NCBI GenBank assembly: GCA_902488835.1
Contig: CABTXQ010000012.1
Coordinates: forward strand, 1 to 34,300
Source: an uncultured Ileibacterium sp.
GTDB taxonomy: Bacteria; Bacillota; Clostridia; Peptostreptococcales; Anaerovoracaceae
DNA: 34,300 nucleotides
Direction: 5' to 3'
Numbering within the stretch: position 1 is the stretch's first letter; every line of letters starts with the position of its first letter. The notes under the pieces were generated by a model that was not told where the DNA came from, searched no databases, and saw only the letters and a program-made list of their open reading frames with translations. Below are positions 23,134 through 29,490 of this stretch, in pieces. The position numbers were made by a program, and so were the translations under genes.

Positions 23134-24651
23134 CTAAAATAAGTTTTCTATAATATCTCCCGCCATCATCTTCCGCTTGGAATCATCATCTTTAGCATAT
23201 TTTGATGCAGAAGCCGAATGCAGTAGTGTGCCATATAAAAGGCTATTGTTTAGAGAATTGTCCTGTGCAACAAGTGAAGCTATAATTCCAGATAATACAT
23301 CACCAGATCCCGCCGTAGCCAGTCCGGAGTTTCCCATTGTATTAAGGAAAAGAAGTTGTTCGTCCTTTATTATCATCGAAATAATTGAAACATCCGATTT
23401 GAGGACCATGTTGACCTTATATTTCTCTGAGAATTTCTTTGCAAACCCTATTCTGTTCTTCATTATAACCTCAGGTGTTTCGCCACATAATCTTGCCATT
23501 TCACCTATATGAGGAGTTATCACGCAGTTGCATTTCCTATCTCTAAAAGGTCTTATATCTCTTGCAATTAGATTAAGTGCGCCTGCATCAATAACTGCAT
23601 TAATATCCTTTGAAAGGATATACCTGAGCATCCTTATAGATGAATAGTCTTCACTAAGTCCAGGACCAATCACAACTACATCAACCAAATCGAGGAATTC
23701 ATTTAGTTCCGTAATAAATTTATCTTCTGTGTAAGGTACGGCGATTGCCTCCGGTACAGACACATTCATAAATCCTACATATTTACTTGGACAGAAAAGT
23801 TTGACAAGGCCTGTCCCCGCTCTGTAAGCAGCTTTTGAAGCCAATATTCCTGCCCCCATCATGCCTGCTTCACTTATTATTATTCCTACGGTTCCATATG
23901 TACCCTTATGCGACTTTTCTTTTCTTGGCTGAAGCGCCATATCCTTAGATCCGTTGAAAAACTTTTCGTCACAGACGAATAATTTTTCGGAGACCATGTT
24001 ATATGCCTTCTTATCTACCCCTATATCAACCACTCTTATATCACCACAGTGTTCTCTTCCATCTTCAAAAAACATTCCTGTTTTATAGCCTGAAAATGTA
24101 ACCGTAATATCTGCATTAAATGCGGCATTCATCTTCTGACCAGTAGTAGCATTGATTCCGGACGGAATATCTACCGCTATCTTAAGCCCTTTTTTTGAGT
24201 TGATAAAGTTTATGAATTTAACATAATTGTTTCCGAGTCTTCTGTTAAGTCCAATTCCAAAGATTCCGTCTATTATAACATCATATTCCATTCTTAGATA
24301 ATCATAGGCGTTATCAGAATCTATACCTGCAATATGAGCATCTGGATACATATTCCGGAGGATCCTCAGCTGACTAACACAGCCAAATGAATTGTTAATT
24401 GGATCGCCAAGATAATAAACATTAACATCATATCCATAATGCATAAGCCATCTTGCTGAACAAATGGCATCTCCGCCATTATTACCAGTTCCACATAATA
24501 CAAGTATTCTGGTAGAAGAATCAGGAAAAATTTCTTTTACCGTATTCACAACACCTTTAGCTGCATTTTCAATCAGGACTGCAGCGTTCACGCCTTGATT
24601 AATCGTATATTCATCTATTAATCGCATGCCTTTTGCTGTTATTGCATACAT
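23134..24651 (-). CDS. nnrDE: Bifunctional NAD(P)H-hydrate epimerase / ADP-dependent dehydratase
   Basis: Repairs damaged NADH and NADPH hydrates. The 505 residues contain the two usual fused domains. The epimerase (YjeF-N, about 1-215) has VLCGTGNNGGDAICSARWL, DGIFGIGLNR and AVDIPSGINATTG. The dehydratase (YjeF-C, about 230-500) has KEKSHKGTYGTVGII, VIGPGLS, AVIDAGALNLIA, ITPHIGEMARL and the nucleotide-binding NSGLATAGSGDVLSGIIASL. GGGGAG precedes the ATG. It is upstream of rpsU on the same strand, 100 bases from it. Confidence 0.95.
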   Translation of the reverse strand: MYAITAKGMRLIDEYTINQGVNAAVLIENAAKGVVNTVKEIFPDSSTRILVLCGTGNNGGDAICSARWLMHYGYDVNVYYLGDPINNSFGCVSQLRILRNMYPDAHIAGIDSDNAYDYLRMEYDVIIDGIFGIGLNRRLGNNYVKFINFINSKKGLKIAVDIPSGINATTGQKMNAAFNADITVTFSGYKTGMFFEDGREHCGDIRVVDIGVDKKAYNMVSEKLFVCDEKFFNGSKDMALQPRKEKSHKGTYGTVGIIISEAGMMGAGILASKAAYRAGTGLVKLFCPSKYVGFMNVSVPEAIAVPYTEDKFITELNEFLDLVDVVVIGPGLSEDYSSIRMLRYILSKDINAVIDAGALNLIARDIRPFRDRKCNCVITPHIGEMARLCGETPEVIMKNRIGFAKKFSEKYKVNMVLKSDVSIISMIIKDEQLLFLNTMGNSGLATAGSGDVLSGIIASLVAQDNSLNNSLLYGTLLHSASASKYAKDDDSKRKMMAGDIIENLF

Positions 24652-24690
24652 ATTCTGAAACTCCCCTTTTATCCAATGATTATTTTGTTT

Positions 24691-24720
24691 ATTCTAGCAT
24701 TTTAATCACCATAAATTCAA
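24691..24720 (-). promoter_or_regulatory. Weak promoter candidate for nnrDE
   Basis: TTGAAT (24720-24715) and TAGAAT (24696-24691) on the minus strand, 18 bases apart, about 40 bases before the ATG. The match to consensus is moderate. Confidence 0.35.
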
Positions 24721-24787
24721 GTCATCATTATTGATGAATATTTTTGATTTATGCACTGCAGGATATATTTTTTGCATATATTTTAAC

Positions 24788-24816
24788 TTGATTTTGCAAT
24801 TATTTATATGTATAAT
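24788..24816 (+). promoter_or_regulatory. Predicted promoter of the antitoxin-like/amidase-like pair
   Basis: TTGATT (24788-24793) and a perfect TATAAT (24811-24816) are separated by 17 bases, 27 bases before the ATG at 24844. Confidence 0.65.
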
Positions 24817-24843
24817 GCACGTATAAATTGCTTAGGAGGAATT

Positions 24844-25056
24844 ATGGATAAATTGAAGACCACGAACTTCAGCGTTCGCATGGATTCCGATATAAAAAAG
24901 AAAAGTGAATATGTATATGGTAGACTTGGTATCAATCTAACAACTGCTATAAACGTTTTTCTTCGTCAATCTATCCGTGCCGGTGGATTTCCTTTCGATG
25001 TTAGAATAAAGGATGAAAATGATGATAATATTAATTTAAATTCTGATTGTAAATAA
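24844..25056 (+). CDS. RelB/DinJ family antitoxin-like protein, without an adjacent toxin
   Basis: A 70-residue protein with the RelB/DinJ ribbon-helix-helix pattern: FSVRMDSDIKKKSEYVYGRLGINLTTAINVFLRQSI, then AGGFPFDV. Family members bind operator DNA as dimers and neutralise YafQ/RelE-type RNases with their C-terminal tail. Here the tail is short and acidic (DENDDNINLNSDCK). The start at 24844 is set by AGGAGG (24834-24839); an in-frame ATG at 24808 lies over the promoter. The next gene, 16 bases downstream, is an amidase-like membrane protein, not a toxin. It may be a stand-alone regulator or a relic. Confidence 0.85.
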   Translation: MDKLKTTNFSVRMDSDIKKKSEYVYGRLGINLTTAINVFLRQSIRAGGFPFDVRIKDENDDNINLNSDCK

Positions 25057-25072
25057 TTTTGGAGACATTACA

Positions 25073-26095
25073 ATGATTGTATTTAGAATTGGTAAATCAA
25101 GAATAAGACTTGGTAGGAAAAAAAATAAGAGAAATTCTGTCAAGAAAAAGCGTCAACATAATGGTTTTTATGACATGTTGAAGTTCTCATCTAAAATTGT
25201 TTCTATATTGACCATATTTTGCCTTATAACCGGCTTTATAATACGCTTGATTCCTACATCTAAAATCACCCCGAAGGTCATCGCAAATGCAAAAAAACAA
25301 AAAGGAATTATATATTTAAATCCCGTTGGTGGTAGCGATAAAAACGATAAGTCTACTAATAAGAGGAATGCCGCTAAAGATAACCTCGAGATTGCTCTTT
25401 TAGTAAAGGAACAACTTGAGGAGAAAAACTACAAAGTTATAATAGCAAGAGACGATAATACAAATGTTAAAGTTGATGAAAGGATTGCTGAAGCAAATAA
25501 GAGTAAATGTGATTTGATGGTCAGCATAGATAGATACAATTCAAATGAAAATGATATTTATGGTATTAATACATTTATTTCTAATTCCAAAAATATAAAA
25601 TCTCAATATCTGGCAGCTTCAATAATAAATGAATTCAACGGACTGGCAATTTATGAATCCCCAGGAAAAACGAATATAGGGAAAATAGGCGATGCGGAAG
25701 AAAACTACATTGAAAACTCAAAGACAAATATGCCATCCTGCATGCTATTCATAGGCTCTGTTGCAAGTAAAGAAGACAACAAGAAACTTGATGAAGGTAA
25801 GGAAGATTATGCTAATGCAATTGCAAATGGCATAGACTCAGCCTACTACAAGATATATCTTAGTGGGGATAATATTACAAAAGAAGATGTTCAGAAAATT
25901 TTAGGAGACGACTTCTTACATGAAGATGATGTTAATAAAGAAGACGTCGATAAAAATGACGAAGATCAGGTTGAAAAGAATGAAAATTCTAATCAAAACG
26001 ATAATAACAGTAATGAAGATAGCAGCAATAGTACCAATAAAAATTCTAAGAATTACGCTGATGACGAAGATTCATATGGAGATTTAACAGGATAA
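25073..26095 (+). CDS. Membrane-anchored amidase_3-like protein with a degenerate active site
   Basis: A 340-residue protein. A basic cytoplasmic N-terminus (1-40) is followed by one membrane helix (about 41-60). An N-acetylmuramoyl-L-alanine amidase-like domain spans about 77-250, then a low-complexity Asp/Asn/Glu/Ser-rich tail (about 260-340). The fold signatures are clear: IIYLNPVGGSD, KVIIARDDNTNVKVDERIAEANKSKCDLMVSI and YANAIANGIDSAYYKIY. The zinc ligands are replaced: His by Val at V85 (PGHGG becomes NPVGG), Glu by Ala near 100, and His by Asp at D153. The catalytic Glu is Phe226. It probably binds wall or a partner without hydrolysis. It is co-transcribed with the RelB/DinJ-like gene. 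Confidence 0.82.
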   Translation: MIVFRIGKSRIRLGRKKNKRNSVKKKRQHNGFYDMLKFSSKIVSILTIFCLITGFIIRLIPTSKITPKVIANAKKQKGIIYLNPVGGSDKNDKSTNKRNAAKDNLEIALLVKEQLEEKNYKVIIARDDNTNVKVDERIAEANKSKCDLMVSIDRYNSNENDIYGINTFISNSKNIKSQYLAASIINEFNGLAIYESPGKTNIGKIGDAEENYIENSKTNMPSCMLFIGSVASKEDNKKLDEGKEDYANAIANGIDSAYYKIYLSGDNITKEDVQKILGDDFLHEDDVNKEDVDKNDEDQVEKNENSNQNDNNSNEDSSNSTNKNSKNYADDEDSYGDLTG

Positions 26096-26113
26096 AAAAT
26101 TTTATTTAGTCTA

Positions 26114-26147
26114 AAAAAAGACGCCAAGGTTAAGCCTTGGCGTCTTT
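26114..26147. terminator. Bidirectional terminator
   Basis: The stem AAAGACGCCAAGG/CCTTGGCGTCTTT has a short loop, with A-rich and T-rich flanks. It serves the amidase-like gene (plus) and the cold-shock gene (minus). Confidence 0.9.
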
Positions 26148-26181
26148 ATTGTACACGTCTGTCTTATATAATCAGTATCGA

Positions 26182-26394
26182 TTACTCAACAATCTGTACG
26201 TTAACAGCTCTCTTCTTATCGCTGTTCTTAGGGTCCTCTTCTTCTTCAAAAGTGACCTTTTGACCTTCTTTTAATGTCTTAAAGCCATCAAGCTGAATTG
26301 CTGAGAAATGTACAAAAATATCTTCTCCGCTCTCATCGTTAGCTATAAAGCCATAGCCTTTGTCATTGCTGAACCATTTAACTGTACCGTTCAT
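26182..26394 (-). CDS. Cold-shock domain protein
   Basis: A 70-residue CspA/CspB-type single-stranded nucleic-acid chaperone. RNP1 is KGYGFIA and RNP2 is DIFVHFSAI; the protein starts MNGTVKWF. It is full length. AGGAGGT lies just before the ATG. It is expressed from a near-consensus promoter with a leader of about 40 bases, too short for the long thermosensing leader of E. coli cspA. Confidence 0.97.
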   Translation of the reverse strand: MNGTVKWFSNDKGYGFIANDESGEDIFVHFSAIQLDGFKTLKEGQKVTFEEEEDPKNSDKKRAVNVQIVE

Positions 26395-26440
26395 CAGGTA
26401 CCTCCTAAAAAATTCTATCTCTAGCTATACGTACAGTCCG

Positions 26441-26469
26441 ATTATATCCCCTAATTTGTTTAATGTCAA
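26441..26469 (-). promoter_or_regulatory. Consensus promoter of the cold-shock gene
   Basis: A perfect TTGACA (26469-26464) and perfect TATAAT (26446-26441) are separated by 17 bases on the minus strand. The TGA inside the -35 box is the stop codon of the upstream Rrf2 gene. Confidence 0.92.
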
Positions 26470-26876
26470 ATCTTTGCTTCAATTATGTCCCTAAGACTTA
26501 TTTTGCTAAGATAATCACTTATTACCTTATCCAGGCCCATCCATAAAGGTAGCGTTATGCAACTTGAAGCCTTATCGCAATTCACCCCTTTTGAATCAAT
26601 GCAGTTAACGGGAGAAAGGCTACCTTCCGTTATCTCAAGTATCTCATTAATATTATATTCTTCAGGTTTTTTAATGAGTTTATATCCCCCACTTTTTCCT
26701 CTTCTGCTGGTAATGAGATTACCCTTATTCAGCATAGCAACAACAAGCTCAAGATATTTCATAGAAAGTCCCTGCCTGTTTGCAATATCCACAAGCGGGA
26801 TATATTCGTCTTCTCCATTTTGAGCAATATCTATGAGAATCATAAGTGCATAACGTCCCTTGGTAGATACCATCAT
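26466..26876 (-). CDS. Rrf2 family transcriptional regulator (IscR/CymR-like)
   Basis: A 136-residue Rrf2 repressor. The winged helix covers residues 1-65 (STKGRYALMILIDIAQ, IPLVDIANRQGLSMKYLELVVAMLNKGNLITSRRGKSGGYKL). Three cysteines follow at C92, C100 and C106, close to the 92/98/104 pattern that holds an Fe-S cluster in IscR; CymR-type cysteine regulators lack this triad. It is divergent from cysE with a palindromic operator candidate between them, so cysteine or iron-sulfur control of cysE is likely. AGGAGG precedes the ATG by ten bases. Confidence 0.92.
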   Translation of the reverse strand: MMVSTKGRYALMILIDIAQNGEDEYIPLVDIANRQGLSMKYLELVVAMLNKGNLITSRRGKSGGYKLIKKPEEYNINEILEITEGSLSPVNCIDSKGVNCDKASSCITLPLWMGLDKVISDYLSKISLRDIIEAKI

Positions 26877-26922
26877 TTTATATGAACCTCCTGTATATCA
26901 ATTATGTCGAAAACTTTTTTTA

Positions 26923-26950
26923 TTGACTTTATTAATTATAATCTTATAAT
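26923..26950 (+). promoter_or_regulatory. Predicted cysE promoter
   Basis: TTGACT (26923-26928) and TATAAT (26945-26950) with a 16-base spacer. Transcription should begin near 26957, at the edge of the palindrome at 26958-26982. Confidence 0.78.
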
Positions 26951-26957
26951 AAAAGTT

Positions 26958-26982
26958 AATTCCTATTGCTTCGATAGGAATT
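26958..26982. promoter_or_regulatory. Palindromic operator candidate at the cysE transcription start
   Basis: A perfect 9-base inverted repeat, AATTCCTAT and ATAGGAATT, spaced by seven bases. The GGAATT half resembles the CymR (Rrf2-family) motif described in Bacillus and Staphylococcus. Its place directly after the predicted start suits repression by the divergently encoded Rrf2 protein. A role as an RNA hairpin cannot be excluded. Confidence 0.65.
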
Positions 26983-27022
26983 ATTATATTCTAAATTAAA
27001 TTAATAATCAATGGAGGCTATT

Positions 27023-27580
27023 ATGAAATATACACCCGAAGAACTTGAATGGATTGAAGTTGTTAAAGAACGAGATCCTGCTATACATAGTGATGAAGAA
27101 GCATTCCTGTATCCGTGTTATGATGCTATAATGACTTATAGAAAGGCTCATGATTTATACCTTCAGGGTCAGTACGTTCGTGCCAGAAGATTGTCTCTTG
27201 AAGCTGCTAGCAGGACAAATATTGAAATTCATCCGGGTGCAGAAATAGGCGATAGGTTTTTCATTGATCACGGTTTCGGTGTTGTAATTGGCGAAACTGC
27301 AATTATCGGAGATAATGTTACACTATTTCATGGTGTAACTCTCGGTGGAACTGGAAAAGATGCAGGTAAAAGGCATCCGACACTTGGAAATAATGTTACA
27401 ATTTACGCAGAATCAATGATTCTAGGTAATGTAACCGTAGGAGACAATGTTATAATAGGTGCCGGAACCGTATCTCTAAAGGACATACCTGCGAATACTA
27501 CGGTTGTAGGCGCCCCTGCCAGGATAGTCAAGATTAGACATGAAGATGGTACGGAAGAAAAAGTTAATATTAAGTTATAA
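27023..27580 (+). CDS. cysE: Serine O-acetyltransferase
   Basis: Transfers acetyl from acetyl-CoA to serine, giving O-acetylserine for cysteine synthesis. The 185 residues comprise a short helical N-terminus (DPAIHSDEEAFLYPCYDAIMTYRKAH) and a left-handed beta-helix of hexapeptide repeats: IHPGAEIGDRFFIDHGFGVVIGETAIIGDNVTLFHGVTLGGTG, then HPTLGNNVTIYA. Catalytic histidines lie in FIDHGFG and LFHGVT. GGAGG (27013-27017) fixes the ATG at 27023; the ATG at 27011 overlaps that site. It is followed by a membrane protein gene after 33 bases. Confidence 0.96.
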   Translation: MKYTPEELEWIEVVKERDPAIHSDEEAFLYPCYDAIMTYRKAHDLYLQGQYVRARRLSLEAASRTNIEIHPGAEIGDRFFIDHGFGVVIGETAIIGDNVTLFHGVTLGGTGKDAGKRHPTLGNNVTIYAESMILGNVTVGDNVIIGAGTVSLKDIPANTTVVGAPARIVKIRHEDGTEEKVNIKL

Positions 27581-27613
27581 AACTTCATCAAATATTATTT
27601 AAGGAGATAAAAA

Positions 27614-28675
27614 ATGGAAACAGTTCAAAAGTCCTCATTTCGCTTGTTCCTTGAAAGGAAGGACATAATTTTTAGTTGGAAAAGATATGCGATTGACGCT
27701 ATGAGTGCCATGGCACAAGGTCTTTTTGCTTCACTTCTAATTGGAACAATAATTTCTACGCTTGGTTCTCAACTGCATATTGAATTGCTTAGTACTGTAG
27801 GTGCGTATGCAATGAAGTCTGCAGGTCCTGCAATGGCTGTATCGATAGGATATGCACTAAATGCCCCTGCTTTAGTACTCTTTACTCTTGCTGGAGTAGG
27901 TATAGCTGCCAATGAATTTGGAGGTGCCGGAGGACCACTCGCAGTTTTAATAATTGCGATAATTGCATCAGAACTTGGAAAAGCTGTCTCAAAAGAAACA
28001 AAGATAGATATTCTAGTTACACCTTTTGTTACAATACTTTCTGGTGTAGCTCTCTCTGCATTGATTGCTCCTGCAATAGGAAGTGCGGCATCCAGTGTTG
28101 GTAAAGCGATTATGTGGGCTACAGAATTACAGCCACTACTCATGGGAATAATCGTTTCAGTGATAGTTGGAATAGCTTTAACCCTACCTATATCATCTGC
28201 AGCTATCTGTGCTGCACTAGGTCTAACAGGGCTTGCTGGTGGAGCGGCTGTGGCAGGCTGCTGTGCAAACATGGTAGGTTTTGCCGTAATGAGCTATAAA
28301 GAAAATAAGATTGGAGGACTCGTATCTCAGGGTCTTGGAACATCAATGTTACAGATGGGAAATATCGTTAGGAACCCTAAGATTTGGATACCCCCTATCA
28401 TAGCATCAGCGATTACAGGTCCTATAGCTACATGTATATTCCACCTTCAGATGAACGGACAACCGATAGCATCAGGAATGGGGACATGCGGACTTGTTGG
28501 CCCTATAGGTGTATGGACCGGATGGATAAAGACAGGTACCGGTGGAACTGGATTCGACTGGCTAGGTCTAATTCTAATTGCTGTCGTACTCCCAGCTATA
28601 ATATCATATATAGTATGTGCTTATATGAGAAAGAAGAACTGGATTAAAGAAAATGACCTTAAGCTTGATTTATAA
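27614..28675 (+). CDS. PTS EIIC-like membrane protein (PfoR family)
   Basis: A 353-residue polytopic membrane protein of the PTS_EIIC_2 family, which includes PfoR of Clostridium perfringens. There are about nine to ten hydrophobic segments, with repeated Gly/Ala-rich loops: GVGIAANEFGGAGGP, GLTGLAGGAAVAGCCANMVGFAV, GMGTCGLVGPIGVWTGW. No EIIA or EIIB domain is attached and none is encoded nearby, so it is unlikely to be an ordinary sugar PTS. Placement behind cysE under a shared operator suggests transport linked to cysteine or another sulfur compound; that is inference. AAGGAGA precedes the ATG. Confidence 0.85.
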   Translation: METVQKSSFRLFLERKDIIFSWKRYAIDAMSAMAQGLFASLLIGTIISTLGSQLHIELLSTVGAYAMKSAGPAMAVSIGYALNAPALVLFTLAGVGIAANEFGGAGGPLAVLIIAIIASELGKAVSKETKIDILVTPFVTILSGVALSALIAPAIGSAASSVGKAIMWATELQPLLMGIIVSVIVGIALTLPISSAAICAALGLTGLAGGAAVAGCCANMVGFAVMSYKENKIGGLVSQGLGTSMLQMGNIVRNPKIWIPPIIASAITGPIATCIFHLQMNGQPIASGMGTCGLVGPIGVWTGWIKTGTGGTGFDWLGLILIAVVLPAIISYIVCAYMRKKNWIKENDLKLDL

Positions 28676-28687
28676 AAAAATAGCAAT

Positions 28688-28713
28688 AAAAAAGCCGCTT
28701 ACGCGGCTTTTTT
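28688..28713. terminator. Bidirectional terminator
   Basis: AAAAAAGCCGC, a four-base loop and GCGGCTTTTTT form a strong hairpin with T-tracts on both strands. It ends the cysE operon (plus) and can end the DUF3793 transcript (minus). Confidence 0.93.
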
Positions 28714-28791
28714 ATTTTGATGTAATGTTGATTAAGGTAATGTGAAAAAAGGTAATGCTATCATGGTAAATAGATAGTTGAAAGTTAGCAA

Positions 28792-29337
28792 CTAGTTAAC
28801 AAGTGTGATCAGTGAAGCTCCGGCCTTCCATTGTGAATAACAAAATCTTGTGGATCTTCTAAAGGCATCGAATAAAATCTTTGCTTTATCGACATCACCG
28901 TATACCTTCCAGTAATCTACATATTTGCATTTCTTCGCATCGTTTTCAATAAATCCTTTAACATCTTCAGGAGGATACCCGAGAAAAAGTCCAATCTCAT
29001 GTGGGAACTCACTTGAATTGCAAAGTCTCTCAATCAAACGATTTATGCAATCTGTGTAGCTTTTGCATTCATATCCGTTATCGGACAGAATCATCATGCT
29101 TTCAGGATTACTGATGTCTTTCATCAATAGATTCGGTCTATATACATAGACTATTCCCTTGCCCTTACAATATCTAAGTGCTCTGAACCTTATTTGAGTT
29201 TCATTAAATATTGTATTCGCCTTTTCTACATCTTGTTCAAAATCCTCTTTTGATTCATAGGCTGCTGTAAAAATACTGCCTGCCTTTATTCCTCTAAGAG
29301 TCGGTGAACAATGACGTATCATCTTGTCTTCTGACAT
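28792..29337 (-). CDS. DUF3793 family protein
   Basis: A 181-residue cytoplasmic protein of the DUF3793 family, found in anaerobic Firmicutes. Recognisable segments are HCSPTLRGIKAGSIF near the start, VYVYRPNLL, FPHEIGLFLGYPPEDVKGFI in the middle and DKAKILFDAF...STRFCYSQW near the end. The biochemical role is unknown; from memory, relatives often lie near ferrous-iron transport and flavodoxin genes. GGGGAGG precedes the ATG. Its predicted -10 box is covered by a palindrome present twice upstream, so it is probably repressed by a metal regulator. Confidence 0.87.
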   Translation of the reverse strand: MSEDKMIRHCSPTLRGIKAGSIFTAAYESKEDFEQDVEKANTIFNETQIRFRALRYCKGKGIVYVYRPNLLMKDISNPESMMILSDNGYECKSYTDCINRLIERLCNSSEFPHEIGLFLGYPPEDVKGFIENDAKKCKYVDYWKVYGDVDKAKILFDAFRRSTRFCYSQWKAGASLITLVN

Positions 29338-29357
29338 TAACCTCCCCTCATTTCGCA

Positions 29358-29373
29358 GTTAGTCATATCTAAC
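29358..29373. promoter_or_regulatory. Palindromic operator over the DUF3793 promoter (copy 1)
   Basis: GTTAG-TCATAT-CTAAC, continuing to CCTAG on one side. The minus-strand promoter for DUF3793 is predicted as TTGATT (29394-29389), 17 bases, TAGATA (29371-29366), so the -10 box lies inside the palindrome. The half-site (CTAGGTTAG on the minus strand) resembles the iron-box half TTAGGTTAG of DtxR-type regulators, but the spacing is longer. The identity of the regulator is inference. Confidence 0.55.
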
Positions 29374-29412
29374 CTAGGCTTCAAAAAAAATCAACTTGAA
29401 CAGTTGCTATTA

Positions 29413-29450
29413 ATATTGGTGAGGTTAGTCTTATCTAACCTCACCAATAT
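29413..29450. promoter_or_regulatory. Second palindrome copy within a 16-bp perfect inverted repeat
   Basis: A perfect 16-base inverted repeat (29413-29428 and 29435-29450) with a six-base centre contains GTTAG-TCTTAT-CTAAC, nearly identical to the copy at 29358. It lies 40 bases after the ATPase stop and about 76 bases before the DUF3793 start. It may be an upstream operator, a transcription-ending hairpin for the ATPase gene (no T-run follows), or both. Confidence 0.6.
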
Positions 29451-29490
29451 ATTAACTTAATCACATATTTTTGTCAAGCATATTTTTGAA

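Noticed and set aside
25057..25072. A toxin gene partner for the RelB/DinJ-like protein.
   Set aside because: Only 16 bases separate it from the amidase-like gene, and no RelE/YafQ-like frame is found on either strand nearby.
27769..28272. A 167-codon minus-strand frame within the PfoR-like gene, rich in Ala and Pro.
   Set aside because: Its composition is the mirror of the Gly/Ala-rich membrane protein on the other strand; no promoter or ribosome site.
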